DNA from: DASQUK01 sp963717085
Lineage (GTDB): Bacteria > Actinomycetota > Acidimicrobiia > Acidimicrobiales > VFJN01
Direction: 5' to 3'
NCBI GenBank assembly: GCA_963717085.1
Contig: CAVQVM010000021.1
Coordinates: 62,001-126,000 of the forward strand
DNA: 64,000 nucleotides
Shown: positions 25,854 to 34,388 of the stretch, one piece after another
How positions within the stretch are numbered: the first letter of the stretch is position 1
Layout: each line of letters opens with the position of its first letter
Made by a program: the position numbers and the translations under genes
The notes under the pieces: generated by a model
Databases searched by the model: none
What the model was told of the DNA's origin: nothing
The model's input: the letters and a program-made list of their open reading frames with translations, nothing else

Positions 25854-27155
25854 CCCCGCGACACCCCCATTCGTGGAACCGCCCCCGGCTCGCCGGCGGG
25901 CGTCGAGCTCCTCGAACAGTGCCTCGTAGCGACCGGCGACAACCGCCGGCGACGCCCAGCGCTCGACGAACGCCCGCCCGGCGGCCCCCATCGCCCGGCC
26001 ACGGGCGGGGTCATCGAGCAGGGTGGTCAACGCCGCCGAGAACGCCTCGGGATCGTCCGGCGGCACGGCGATGCCGGCGCCGGCCTTCTCGACGACGCGG
26101 GCGACCTCCGTACCCTCGTCGACGCTCGCCACCACCGGCCGACCCGCTGCCAGGATCGAGTAGGCCTTGGACGGCACGCTGGAGCGCGCCAGGCCCCGCC
26201 GCAGCGGTACCACGTGGATATCGCCGGCGGCCAGGACGTCCGCTAGTCGCTCCCGGGGCTGGAAGTCGACGAACCGCACGTTGCCGAGGCCCGCCGTCTG
26301 GCGCTCGAGGTCGGGTCGGGCCGATCCGCCGCCGTTGATCACGAAGACCACGTCCGGCCGTGACGCGGCCAGCGCGCGGGCGGCGCCCACCAGCAACTCC
26401 AGGGACTGGGAAAACCCGACGTTGCCGGCGTACATGACCACCTGGCCGTCCCCCAGACCGTGCTCCCGGCGGTACGCGCCGCCCCCCGGGGTGCCGAGCC
26501 GGTCGGCGGGCGCTATCCGCGCCGTGTCCACGAAGTTGGGGATGACCCGGACGCGGTCATAGGGGTCGGGCACCGATCCCTGGAGCTTGGCGACCAGGTT
26601 GTCGCGCAGGTCGTCGGACAGCACGGTGACGGCGTCGGCCTGCCGGTAGGTCCAGCGCTCGAGCCAGGATGCGAACCGGATCAGCGATCGGTTGGTAATG
26701 GCACCCAGCTCGACCGCGACGTCAGGGAACACGTCCTGGATGTTGAAAACGAACGGCACGCGCCAGCGGCGGGCGGCCAGCCAGCCGGCGGCGCCGAGCG
26801 TCAGCGGTGGCGACATGGCCAGCGCCACGTCGGGGCGATGGCCACGCCACCCCTCGAGCGCCATCGCGCCGGCCAGCCCCGTGAAGCCGGCGAAGCCCAG
26901 GGCCCGGGCGGGGATGTTCCGCTTGTCGGTGGGGAACGGGTGGACCCGCGTGATGCGCGCGCCGCCGGTGTCCTCGTGGCGGACCGGCCGCCCGGTCCAG
27001 CCCGGCTCGACCCGGTGGTCCCGGTACCACGGCAGAGACGTCACCACGTGCAGCTCGTGCCCCCGATCGACGAGCTCGTCGGCGATCCGGCTCATGACCT
27101 CGCCGGTCGGCGCCGTGTCGGGCGCGTAGTGGGGGCAGATGACGAGCACCCTCAT
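25851..27155 (-). CDS. Family 4 glycosyltransferase, WbuB/WcaI-like
   Basis: This 434-residue GT-B enzyme starts at ATG 27155 (MRVLVICPHYAPDTAPTGEV). WcaI/WbuB-like features include FNIQDVFPDVAVELGAI in the N-terminal domain, VMYAGNVGFSQSL, and VPLRRGLARSSVPSKAYSILAAGRPV near the donor site. Such enzymes often transfer L-fucose or N-acetyl-fucosamine; GDP-fucose could come from the fcl gene at 29716 (inference). The start overlaps the stop of a leader ORF (ATGA), which itself overlaps the preceding glycosyltransferase stop. Confidence 0.85.
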   Translation of the reverse strand: MRVLVICPHYAPDTAPTGEVMSRIADELVDRGHELHVVTSLPWYRDHRVEPGWTGRPVRHEDTGGARITRVHPFPTDKRNIPARALGFAGFTGLAGAMALEGWRGHRPDVALAMSPPLTLGAAGWLAARRWRVPFVFNIQDVFPDVAVELGAITNRSLIRFASWLERWTYRQADAVTVLSDDLRDNLVAKLQGSVPDPYDRVRVIPNFVDTARIAPADRLGTPGGGAYRREHGLGDGQVVMYAGNVGFSQSLELLVGAARALAASRPDVVFVINGGGSARPDLERQTAGLGNVRFVDFQPRERLADVLAAGDIHVVPLRRGLARSSVPSKAYSILAAGRPVVASVDEGTEVARVVEKAGAGIAVPPDDPEAFSAALTTLLDDPARGRAMGAAGRAFVERWASPAVVAGRYEALFEELDARRRAGGGSTNGGVAG

Positions 27156-27286
27156 TGCTTCCCACTCTTGCTGCTTCGCAGCGGGCCGCTCGGGCTGCGG
27201 CGCTGCATTCTCCGCTCCTGCCGCCTCCGGCGGCGGGCCGCTCGGGCCCAAGGCTCGCTCTCTCGCCCTCCGGGACGCTCGCTCAC
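27152..27286 (-). CDS. Leader ORF of the dispersed repeat between two glycosyltransferases
   Basis: This 44-codon ORF opens VSERPGGRESEPWARAAR and ends SPSGPLRSSKSGKQ. Its GTG (27286) shares bases with the TGA of the upstream glycosyltransferase (GTGA), and its own TGA overlaps the ATG of the downstream one (ATGA). The gene-leader-gene chain is therefore without gaps. Hairpins GCCGCC-GGA-GGCGGC and GCTGC-GAA-GCAGC are present in the DNA. The middle is very Arg-rich. No known family; either a coupling device or a selfish insert that preserves translation. Confidence 0.55.
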   Translation of the reverse strand: MSERPGGRESEPWARAARRRRRQERRMQRRSPSGPLRSSKSGKQ

Positions 27287-28437
27287 GATGCGACCTCCTC
27301 GATTTCGCCGGTGTCGTCACCGGCGACGGCGTCGCGGTAGGCCGCCAGCGTGTCGCGAGCCGTGGTCGTCCAGGAGAAGACGGAGGCCCGTTGGTGACCG
27401 GTCGCGACCAGGCGTTCCCGCTCGTCGCCGTCGTGCAGCAGCTCCAACATGGCCTCTCCCCAGGCGTCGGCGTCGTCGGGGTCGATGAGTCGCCCGCCGT
27501 CGCCGACCACCTCCGGCAGGGCGGCGGCGTCGCTGGCGAGCACCGGTGTGCCCAGGCTCATCGCCTCGAGGACCGGCAGGCCGAATCCCTCGTAGCGGGA
27601 GGGGAAGGCGAGGGCGACGGCGCCCCGCACGATCGCGAGCAGGTCGTTCCGGGGGATGAGTCCGGTGCGCCGCACACGCCCCCGCAGCCCGGTGCCGGCG
27701 ATCAGGGCGCGGATCCGGTCCTCGGACTGGGCCTCGCCGCCGGTCAGCACCAGCACCACGTCGTGCTCCTGGGCGGCCACGGTGGCGAACGCCCGGATGA
27801 GCAGCTCGTGGTTCTTGTGGGGCCACGTGACCGCCGGGTAGACGAACCACCGCCGCGGCAGGCCGTAGCGAGCCTGCATCTGCCCGACCGTCACCTGGGT
27901 GCTGGGCGCCTCGACGCCCCACGGAGTAGCCCGCACCCGCTCGGGCGCGATGCCGAACCTGTCGACGACCGCGCCACGAACGAACTCGCTCGGCGTCAGC
28001 ACCAGCCGGGACTTGCGGACCGAGCGCGGAACGGTCCGGTGCACATACGCCCGCTTCACCGGGTGGAAGTTGGCAGGCAGATCGAACGGCTGCAGGTCGT
28101 GGACCGTGACGATCCCCGCGGTGCGGCGGACCGCCGGCAGGACGGCGTTCATGTGGTGGACGAGGTCGAGCCCGTCGCGGTGGGCCTGGCTCGCCAGCCA
28201 CGTGTTCTCGGCGGCGACCCGCAGCGGCTTGAGACGGCCCGTCAGGGGGACCGTCCGGGTCGGAAACCGATCGACCAGGTCGGGGTACGTGGCGGCGAAA
28301 GCGTCGAGCACGTAGAGCGAGAGCTCGACGTCCTCGGGCTGGTGATCGCCGATCTCGCGCAGCAGCGAGACGACGGCCGTCTCGCTGCCGCCAACGGCCC
28401 CCGGGACCAGCCACAGCAGGTTGCACCCGACCCTCAT
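27283..28437 (-). CDS. Family 4 glycosyltransferase
   Basis: This 384-residue GT-B enzyme starts at ATG 28437 (MRVGCNLLWLVPGAVGGSET). The N-terminal domain has VTVHDLQPFDLPANF; the C-terminal domain has YPAVTWPHKNHELLIRAF and the donor-site FPSRYEGFGLPVLEAMS (E-x7-E). The sequence resembles mannosyl/rhamnosyl transferases of the WbpY/WbdB kind. The start overlaps a short leader ORF and the stop overlaps another, placing it in a run of three co-oriented glycosyltransferases (25851-29658). Confidence 0.9.
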   Translation of the reverse strand: MRVGCNLLWLVPGAVGGSETAVVSLLREIGDHQPEDVELSLYVLDAFAATYPDLVDRFPTRTVPLTGRLKPLRVAAENTWLASQAHRDGLDLVHHMNAVLPAVRRTAGIVTVHDLQPFDLPANFHPVKRAYVHRTVPRSVRKSRLVLTPSEFVRGAVVDRFGIAPERVRATPWGVEAPSTQVTVGQMQARYGLPRRWFVYPAVTWPHKNHELLIRAFATVAAQEHDVVLVLTGGEAQSEDRIRALIAGTGLRGRVRRTGLIPRNDLLAIVRGAVALAFPSRYEGFGLPVLEAMSLGTPVLASDAAALPEVVGDGGRLIDPDDADAWGEAMLELLHDGDERERLVATGHQRASVFSWTTTARDTLAAYRDAVAGDDTGEIEEVAS

Positions 28438-28505
28438 TGCGCCCCACTCTCGCTGCTTCGCCCCCGGCCGTTCGGGCCCGCTCGCCCCTCGGGAGGCTCG
28501 CTCAT
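28434..28505 (-). CDS. Short leader ORF of the dispersed repeat between two glycosyltransferases
   Basis: This 23-codon ORF, MSEPPEGRAGPNGRGRSSES ending in GAQ, lies in the shortest repeat copy. It keeps the (V/M)SE start and a terminal CAATGA in which TGA overlaps the ATG of the next gene. It starts 7 nt after the upstream glycosyltransferase stop. The two-hairpin part is mostly deleted, which shows that the ends of the element are conserved while the middle can be lost. Confidence 0.5.
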   Translation of the reverse strand: MSEPPEGRAGPNGRGRSSESGAQ

Positions 28506-28512
28506 CGGACAA

Positions 28513-29658
28513 TCATCCCCCCGCCGCCTCCTCGTAGGCGGCGATGGTGAGCGCCGCCGTGGTCGCCCAAGTCGTCTCGGCCGCCCGCTTGCGCGCGGCC
28601 CGGCGCAGGCGGTCCGCGAGGTCGTCGTCGTCGAGAACCGAGGCGAGGGCGCCGGCGATCGCATCCGGGTTCCGGGGATCGACCACCAAGCCGACGCCCC
28701 CGGCCACCAACTCCTCGGTGGCGGTGCCAGCCGAGGTCACCACCGGTGCGCCGGCGGCCAGGGCCTCGGCGACCGGGAGCCCGTACCCCTCCCAGAGGCT
28801 CGGGTAACACACGACGGCTGCGCCCCGGTAGAGCGGTGCCAGTTCGTCGCGGGGGACGAACCCCACCAGCCGCACCCGGTCGCCCAGGCGGGCCGCGGGC
28901 GCGGCCAGCGACTCGCCCCAGCCCTCCGGGCCGACGACGGCGAGGGTCACGTCGGCATGGCGGCCATCGCCGTCCGCCGTCAGTCGGGCGAAGGCGTCGA
29001 GCAGGCGGGGCAGGTTCTTGCGGGGCTCGAGCGTCCCCACCGACAGCACGTAGCGGCCCTCCAGCCCGTGGGCGCGACGCACGCGGGCCACGTCGGCATC
29101 GGTGACGCCCGCGTCGATGGTCCCGCCGTCCATGCCCCAGGGGACATGGCGGAGGCGGTCGTGCTCGATGCCGGCGGCGGCGCAGTCGTCGAGCGTCGCC
29201 TGCGAGGGACAGAGGACCAGGTCGGCATCGGCCACCACGCAGCGGAGTCCCGCCTCGAAGAAGCGCACGCCGTTGGCCGTGAACATCGAGGGATCACGCC
29301 GCCACGCAAGGTCGTGCATCGTGACCACCAGGGGCCGGGTGCGGGGCGGGATCGCGTAGCCGGTGGCGTGGACGACGTCGACCTGGCCGGTCGCATGCTC
29401 GACGGCGGGACGGCGCCAGCGGTGCCACGTCCGGTACAGGGCGGCCCGGGGCAGCGCCAGGTGGTGGATCGGAATGGCGGGCCGCCAGGGCTCCGGCGGC
29501 GGATGGCGGTGGAGCGCCGCCACGCCGACCTGCTGGACACGCCCGGTCGTCGCCACGGCCGCCACCTGGTCGACGACGGCGCCGGCAGTGCCGCCCGGCA
29601 CCCGGTGCCAGCACTGTTCGACCACAACGGCGACACGCACGGCCGCTGATCCTCGCAC
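28513..29658 (-). CDS. Family 4 glycosyltransferase
   Basis: The GT-B enzyme has about 381 residues. The N-terminal half carries VVHATGYAIPPRTRPLVVT and MHDLAW; the C-terminal half carries VGTLEPRKNLPRLLDAFA, RLVGFVPRDELAPLYRGA and YPSLWEGYGLPVAEALAAG (E-x7-E). GTG 29658 gives the longest form; GTG 29640 (VRVAVVVEQCWHR) is an equally good start nearer the first beta strand. It is first in the run of three glycosyltransferases and divergent from fcl. The donor is unknown. Confidence 0.88.
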   Translation of the reverse strand: MRGSAAVRVAVVVEQCWHRVPGGTAGAVVDQVAAVATTGRVQQVGVAALHRHPPPEPWRPAIPIHHLALPRAALYRTWHRWRRPAVEHATGQVDVVHATGYAIPPRTRPLVVTMHDLAWRRDPSMFTANGVRFFEAGLRCVVADADLVLCPSQATLDDCAAAGIEHDRLRHVPWGMDGGTIDAGVTDADVARVRRAHGLEGRYVLSVGTLEPRKNLPRLLDAFARLTADGDGRHADVTLAVVGPEGWGESLAAPAARLGDRVRLVGFVPRDELAPLYRGAAVVCYPSLWEGYGLPVAEALAAGAPVVTSAGTATEELVAGGVGLVVDPRNPDAIAGALASVLDDDDLADRLRRAARKRAAETTWATTAALTIAAYEEAAGG

Positions 29659-29701
29659 GTGGGCGTGCGCAGACGGAACCCGGCGGCCGGGGGCCGACCG
29701 T

Positions 29702-29707
29702 TAGAGT
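29702..29707 (+). promoter_or_regulatory. -10 box TAGAGT before fcl
   Basis: TAGAGT lies 8 nt before ATG 29716, within the 57-bp divergent intergenic region. Confidence 0.45.
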
Positions 29708-29715
29708 GGCTCGCC

Positions 29716-30678
29716 ATGATCGAGGACTGGTCCCACGTCACCGTGCTGGTCACTGGGGGACGCGGCTTTCTCGGAAGGGCCGTCTGCGCCCGCCTCCGGG
29801 AACGCGGTGTGGCCCGCCTCATGACGCCGACGTCGGCCGACTACGACCTGCGTCGCCTGGACGACGTGGCCCGGCTCTTCGACGCCGTCCGGCCCGATCT
29901 CGTGATCCACCTCGCCGCCCGCGTGGGCGGCATCGGTGCCAACATGGCCCGCCCGGCAGACCTCTACCTCGACAACCTGCTCATGGGCACCTACGTCATC
30001 GAGCAGGCCCGCCTGGCCGCGACCCCCAAGACGGTGGTCACGGGAACGATCTGCTCGTACCCGAAGCACACGCCCGTCCCGTTCAGCGAGGACTCGCTGT
30101 GGCAGGGCTATCCCGAGGAGACCAACGCCCCCTACGGCATCGCCAAGCTGGCGCACCTCGTCCAGGCCCAGGCCAACCGCGAGCAGTACGGCCAGAACAT
30201 CGCCTACCTGATGCCCACCAACCTCTACGGGCCCGGCGACAAGTTCCATCCGGCCGTGAGCCACGTCATCCCGGCGCTGATCAAGAAGTGCGTCGATGCC
30301 AAGGAGGCGGGTGCCGACCACGTCGACGTGTGGGGCACGGGCTCGGCGTCGCGGGAGTTCCTGTTCGTGGACGACGCCGCCGAGGGCATCGTGCTCGCCG
30401 CCGAGCGATACGACGGGGCCGAGCCGGTCAACCTCGGCACCGACGAGGAGTTGCCCATCCGCGACCTGGTCAAGTTGGTCGCCGACGCCACCGGGTTCGA
30501 GGGCGAGATCCGCTGGGACACCTCCAAGCCCGACGGCCAGCCCCGGCGCCGGGTCGACCCCGGCCGCGCCGCCGCGGCCTTCGGCTTCGAGGCTCGCACC
30601 GACTTCGCCCAGGGCCTGCGCCTGACCGTGGACTGGTACCTGGCCCACCGGGCCGAGGCCGAAGCCCGCGACCACTGA
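29716..30678 (+). CDS. fcl: GDP-L-fucose synthase
   Basis: This 320-residue extended SDR protein performs the 3,5-epimerisation and 4-reduction of GDP-4-keto-6-deoxymannose. Motifs: VTGGRGFLGRAVCARL, HLAARVGGIGANMARPADL (with the conserved Asn), TGTICSYPKHTPVPF with the active-site Cys, catalytic YGIAK, and PTNLYGPGDKF. With gmd (20233) it completes GDP-L-fucose synthesis. ATG 29716 is set by the promoter box and the Rossmann start. It is convergent with the winged-helix gene across a 135-bp element. Confidence 0.92.
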   Translation: MIEDWSHVTVLVTGGRGFLGRAVCARLRERGVARLMTPTSADYDLRRLDDVARLFDAVRPDLVIHLAARVGGIGANMARPADLYLDNLLMGTYVIEQARLAATPKTVVTGTICSYPKHTPVPFSEDSLWQGYPEETNAPYGIAKLAHLVQAQANREQYGQNIAYLMPTNLYGPGDKFHPAVSHVIPALIKKCVDAKEAGADHVDVWGTGSASREFLFVDDAAEGIVLAAERYDGAEPVNLGTDEELPIRDLVKLVADATGFEGEIRWDTSKPDGQPRRRVDPGRAAAAFGFEARTDFAQGLRLTVDWYLAHRAEAEARDH

Positions 30679-30688
30679 CCGGGGCTGA

Positions 30689-30823
30689 GAGGCCGAGCGG
30701 ATCGGCCCGCATGTGGGCACAGAACAGCACGGGATTTGCAGCGTGAGCCCAGGCCACACAGCTCGGCCTCCGGCAGCGCTGACCACGGTGAGTGAAGACT
30801 GCGTGCCTATCCGCTCAGGTCCT
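30689..30823. mobile_element. 135-bp miniature inverted-repeat element, copy 1
   Basis: This copy is about 85% identical over 135 bp to the copy at 55906-56040, with no length change. The ends are imperfect inverted repeats: left AGGCCGAGCGGATCGGCC, and the right end reads AGGACCTGAGCGGATAGGC on the other strand. The core ACGGGATTTGCAG is shared by both copies. The right end touches the TAG stop of the winged-helix gene (30822-30824). It contains no gene. A non-autonomous element or a conserved 3' structure are both possible. Confidence 0.75.
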
Positions 30824-31934
30824 AAGCCGCACCCACCGCCAGCGACAGCGCTTGGCCGGTGCAGACCGCCAGGTGCCCCACCTCGTCCTCCAGTCCCTCC
30901 CTCGGCACATCGGCCTCTGGGAACAGCCGCACGTCCACCGTGGCCTCCGTGAGCTCCCACACGCCCACCACCCGGCCCTGGTGGACCACGACGGGCGAGA
31001 TCCAGCCGGCCGTTCGGCTCACCGTCCTCCGTCGCTCCGCAGGAACGATCCGGACGTCGCCGGTCCCCGCGCCCAGGACGTACTGGTCGAAGCCGGCCAG
31101 CAGCCGCACCTCGCGGGACGGGCGCGTGCGGGCGAGCGCGTCGACGTCGCCGGCCATCATCACGCACTCGGCGCCGTCGACCTCGACGGTCACCAGCTGG
31201 TCCCCCAGCGACGCGAACCAGGACCGCAGCTGCGCCCTGCGGGAAACACCCCGCGTGAGCCACGCGTCGAAGGTCGCCGGCGTGGCCGGGCCGTGGGCGC
31301 GGAGGTAGGCCGGGACAACCGTGGCGGCCGCGTCCTCGGCCGCGGGGACACCCGACCAGTCGGGGACCCAGGTGCGGGGGGAAGTGAACGTGACGCGATT
31401 GCCCTGGGCGGGTCCATGGCAGATCCGGCCGGTCCACGCCAGCGGCTTGAGCACGGCGCTCCAGCCCGACGTGAGCTGCGACTCCAGGTCGGAAAAACGC
31501 TTGCGGGCGACCAGCGCGGCCGTGAGCTCCTGGCGGGTGAGGACCCTGCCGTCGAGCACCTCGTCGACCGCTTCACCCAAGGCCTCCATCTGCGGCGGTG
31601 TCACCCCGAACGCCCGCTGCCACACGGGCTTCTCCCAGGTCCGCGGGGCCACCATCAGCGCGAGGTAGGCGCCCACCTGCGGCGCGCCGTGGAGGTGGAG
31701 CGTGCCCCGGACGGTCCACGTCTTGATGACGGCCCGGGTCTCGAGGGCCTTGCCGACCGCGTTGGGCCTGGGCCGGCGCTGGCGGGTAGCGACGGCGAGC
31801 TCGGCCGACGAGGCCACCTGCGCCTGCACGCCGGCCAGCCGTTCCACGATCTGCGTCACCGAAGCGGTGGTGCGGGGCACCAGGCCCTGCTGCCGCAGGC
31901 GCCAGGCCAGGACCTGGTCGTAGGTCACGCCCAT
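30822..31934 (-). CDS. Winged-helix DNA-binding domain protein (HTH_42/AlkX type)
   Basis: The protein has 370 residues. The N-terminal part (VLAWRLRQQGLVPR) and WTVRGTLHLHGAPQVGAYLAL are typical of the winged-helix family related to YcaQ/AlkX-type proteins implicated in binding or unhooking damaged DNA. The C-terminal domain has VRLLAGFDQYVLGAG and SPVVVHQGRVVGVWEL, also family-like. The catalytic QxQ-type motif of YcaQ glycosylases may correspond to GVQAQVASS (inference). It stands alone, oriented with uxs, whose start lies upstream. Confidence 0.82.
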   Translation of the reverse strand: MGVTYDQVLAWRLRQQGLVPRTTASVTQIVERLAGVQAQVASSAELAVATRQRRPRPNAVGKALETRAVIKTWTVRGTLHLHGAPQVGAYLALMVAPRTWEKPVWQRAFGVTPPQMEALGEAVDEVLDGRVLTRQELTAALVARKRFSDLESQLTSGWSAVLKPLAWTGRICHGPAQGNRVTFTSPRTWVPDWSGVPAAEDAAATVVPAYLRAHGPATPATFDAWLTRGVSRRAQLRSWFASLGDQLVTVEVDGAECVMMAGDVDALARTRPSREVRLLAGFDQYVLGAGTGDVRIVPAERRRTVSRTAGWISPVVVHQGRVVGVWELTEATVDVRLFPEADVPREGLEDEVGHLAVCTGQALSLAVGAA

Positions 31935-31950
31935 CGACTCGCCGGCTGAC

Positions 31951-32904
31951 TCACTCGCGCGACGGCCGCAGACCCAGGCTCCGGCGGAACCAATCGGCCG
32001 TCCGCTCCAGGCCCTCCCGGAGCGGCACGACGGGCTCCCAGCCGAGCTGCTCGCGAGCCAAGGTGATGTCCGGCTGGCGGTGCCGCGGATCGTCGACCGG
32101 CAGCGGCTCGTGGACGACCTCGGACGCCGACTCCGTCACGTCGAGTACCAGCCGGGCCAGCTCGGCGACGGTGAACTCGGCGGGGTTGCCGATGTTGATG
32201 GGACCCGTGAGATCGGCGTCCAGCAACGCCAGGATGCCCCGCACCTGGTCGTCGACGTAGCAGAAGCTGCGGGTCTGCGAGCCGTCGCCGTAGACGGTCA
32301 GCGGCTTGCCCTGGAGAGCCTGCACCAGGAAGTTCGACACCACCCGCCCGTCATTGGCTCTCATGTGTTCGCCAAAGGAATTAAATATGCGAGCGATTCG
32401 CACTTCGAGGCCGTGGTAGCGGTGGTAGGCCATCGTCATGGCCTCGGCGAAGCGCTTGGCCTCGTCGTAGACCCCGCGGGGGCCGACCGGGTTCACGTGG
32501 CCCCAGTAGCCCTCGGGTTGCGGGTGGACCTGCGGGTCGCCGTACACCTCGCTGGTCGACGCGAGCAGGAACCGGGCCCCCTTCGACTTCGCCAGGCCCA
32601 GGCAGTTGTGCGTACCGAGGCTGCCGACCTTGAGCGTCTGGATGGGGAACACGAGATAGTCGACCGGCGACGCCGGGCTGGCGAAGTGGAGCACGGCGTC
32701 GATCGGACCCGGTACCCAGACGTACGTGCTCACGTCGTGGGCGACGAACGTGAACCCGGCACGTGCGAACAGGTGCTCGATGTTGTCGACGCTGCCGGTG
32801 ACGAGGTTGTCGATGGCGACCACCTCGTCACCGCAGTCGAGCAGCGCCTCGCACAGATGGGAGCCCAGGAAGCCCGCTCCCCCGGTGACGACGGCCCTGG
32901 CCAT
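31951..32904 (-). CDS. uxs: UDP-glucuronate decarboxylase (UDP-xylose synthase)
   Basis: This 317-residue extended SDR enzyme converts UDP-glucuronate to UDP-xylose. Motifs: VTGGAGFLGSHLCEALL, FASPASPVDYLVFPIQTLKVG, STSEVYGDP, and the UXS signature YWGHVNPVGPRGVYDEAKRF with catalytic Tyr and Lys. It lies beside UDP-glucose dehydrogenase, which supplies its substrate. TAGCTT lies 9 nt before ATG 32904. The codons around 32360-32400 (RIFNSFGEHMRAND) are unusually AT-rich (ATA, TTT, AAT, GAA, AGA), unlike the rest of the gene. Confidence 0.92.
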   Translation of the reverse strand: MARAVVTGGAGFLGSHLCEALLDCGDEVVAIDNLVTGSVDNIEHLFARAGFTFVAHDVSTYVWVPGPIDAVLHFASPASPVDYLVFPIQTLKVGSLGTHNCLGLAKSKGARFLLASTSEVYGDPQVHPQPEGYWGHVNPVGPRGVYDEAKRFAEAMTMAYHRYHGLEVRIARIFNSFGEHMRANDGRVVSNFLVQALQGKPLTVYGDGSQTRSFCYVDDQVRGILALLDADLTGPINIGNPAEFTVAELARLVLDVTESASEVVHEPLPVDDPRHRQPDITLAREQLGWEPVVPLREGLERTADWFRRSLGLRPSRE

Positions 32905-32913
32905 ATGGACTAC

Positions 32914-32919
32914 AAGCTA
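32914..32919 (-). promoter_or_regulatory. -10 box TAGCTT before uxs
   Basis: TAGCTT on the minus strand lies 9 nt before ATG 32904, so the uxs mRNA may be leaderless. Confidence 0.45.
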
Positions 32920-32975
32920 CGTGCAGTCGTCCGGCAGGGGAGCGGGCGGCAGAGGCTCGCGCCGAGCGCTGACCG

Positions 32976-34244
32976 TCAGCGGCCTATGCCGACGTAGCTG
33001 AACCCCCGCCGCTCGAGCGCCGCCCGGTCGAGCAGGTTGCGGGCGTCGACCACTCGGGGCGTTTCCATGAGGCCGGCGACCTTGTCGAAGTCGAGCCAGC
33101 GGAAATCGTCCCACTCGGTGAGCACCGCCAGCACGCGGGCGCCGTCGCACACGGAGTAGGGATCGGCGGCCGGCACCACGCCACCGACGGGCCCCTTGAT
33201 GGCGGGATCGTACGCCTGGACCTCGGCGCCCTGGTCGGCCAGGAGCGACACGATCCGCAGGGCCGGCGACTCGCGAGTGTCGTCGGTGCGGGCCTTGAAC
33301 GTGAGGCCCCAGACGGCGACCTTCACGCCCTCGAGGGACCCGCCCGCCATGTCCCGCACCTTGGCCGCCACCCGCTGGAACTGGTCCTCGTTGACGGTGA
33401 TGACACCCCGCATGAGATCGAACGAGTACCCGGCGCTGTCGGCGATCTGCACCAGCGCCCGGGTGTCCTTCGGCAGGCAGCTCCCCCCGAACCCGGGACC
33501 CGGCTTCAGGAACTCGTGGCCGATGCGCTTGTCGTAGCCCATGCCCAGGACCACATCCTTGACGTCGGCGCCCACGGCGTCGCAGACGGCGGCGATCGCG
33601 TTGACGAAGCTGACCTTCGCGGCGAGGAAGGCGTTGGCGGCGTACTTGATGGTCTCGGCCGACGGTGGGTCGGTGACGATGATCGGGGCGGTCACGCCGA
33701 TGTAGAGGGACGCCACCCGAACGGCTGCGGACTGGTCGTCGCTGCCGATGACGATGCGGTCCGGATTGAGGAAGTCGTGCACCGCCGAGCCCTCACGGAG
33801 GAACTCGGGGTTGGATACCACGACCACGTCGTCGCGGCCCAGGACCCGCTCGACCACCCGGGTCGATCCGACCGGCACCGTCGACTTGTTGACCACCACG
33901 GCCTTCGACGACAGCCGGGGACCGATCTCGCGCGCGGCCGCCTCGATGTAGGACAGGTCGGCGGCACCGTCGTCGTCCTGGGGCGTCGGCACGCACAGGT
34001 AGGCGAACTCGGCGGACGACACGGCGTTGGCCGCCCCGACCACGAAGCTGAGCCGCCCACCCTCCAGACCCTCCCGGACCAGCGCCTCGAGGCCAGCCTC
34101 CACGATCGGCATCTCGCCGCGCGTCAGCTGGGCGATCCTGGCCTCGTCGATGTCGGCACAGATGACGTCGTGCCCCAGGTGGGAGAGGCACGCCGCTGTC
34201 GTCAACCCGACGTAACCCGCCCCGATGACGGCGATCTCCGCCAT
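32976..34244 (-). CDS. ugd: UDP-glucose 6-dehydrogenase
   Basis: This 422-residue enzyme oxidises UDP-glucose to UDP-glucuronate with two NAD. It has the N-terminal Rossmann motif VIGAGYVGLTTAACL, VNKSTVPVGSTRVVERVL, NPEFLREGSAVHDF, the catalytic cysteine in FGGSCLPKD, and the C-terminal UDP-binding domain with GLTFKARTDDTRESPA. GGAGGT lies 7-8 nt before ATG 34244. It is upstream of uxs on the same strand, with 71 bp between, so the pair forms a UDP-xylose branch; UDP-glucuronate may also be used directly. Confidence 0.96.
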   Translation of the reverse strand: MAEIAVIGAGYVGLTTAACLSHLGHDVICADIDEARIAQLTRGEMPIVEAGLEALVREGLEGGRLSFVVGAANAVSSAEFAYLCVPTPQDDDGAADLSYIEAAAREIGPRLSSKAVVVNKSTVPVGSTRVVERVLGRDDVVVVSNPEFLREGSAVHDFLNPDRIVIGSDDQSAAVRVASLYIGVTAPIIVTDPPSAETIKYAANAFLAAKVSFVNAIAAVCDAVGADVKDVVLGMGYDKRIGHEFLKPGPGFGGSCLPKDTRALVQIADSAGYSFDLMRGVITVNEDQFQRVAAKVRDMAGGSLEGVKVAVWGLTFKARTDDTRESPALRIVSLLADQGAEVQAYDPAIKGPVGGVVPAADPYSVCDGARVLAVLTEWDDFRWLDFDKVAGLMETPRVVDARNLLDRAALERRGFSYVGIGR

Positions 34245-34374
34245 GAAATGGACCTCCGACTGCAAAGCGCCCCAGCGAGCCGTATACGAGACGACAACGC
34301 TAGCGCCCGCGGGGCACGCTGGGCGATCGGTCGGCGCCGAACCCGTGCGGAGGGGCGGTGAGGCGGTCAGCCAC

Positions 34375-34380
34375 TACCCT
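34375..34380 (+). promoter_or_regulatory. -10 box TACCCT before dprE2
   Basis: TACCCT lies 8 nt before GTG 34389, the first gene of the dprE2-ubiA-dprE1 operon. Confidence 0.45.
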
Positions 34381-34388
34381 CTCCCGAC

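Noticed and set aside
30686..31437. Minus-strand frame reading through the 135-bp element toward fcl
   Set aside because: It is antisense to fcl, and the part in the element merely translates the repeat; no protein features.
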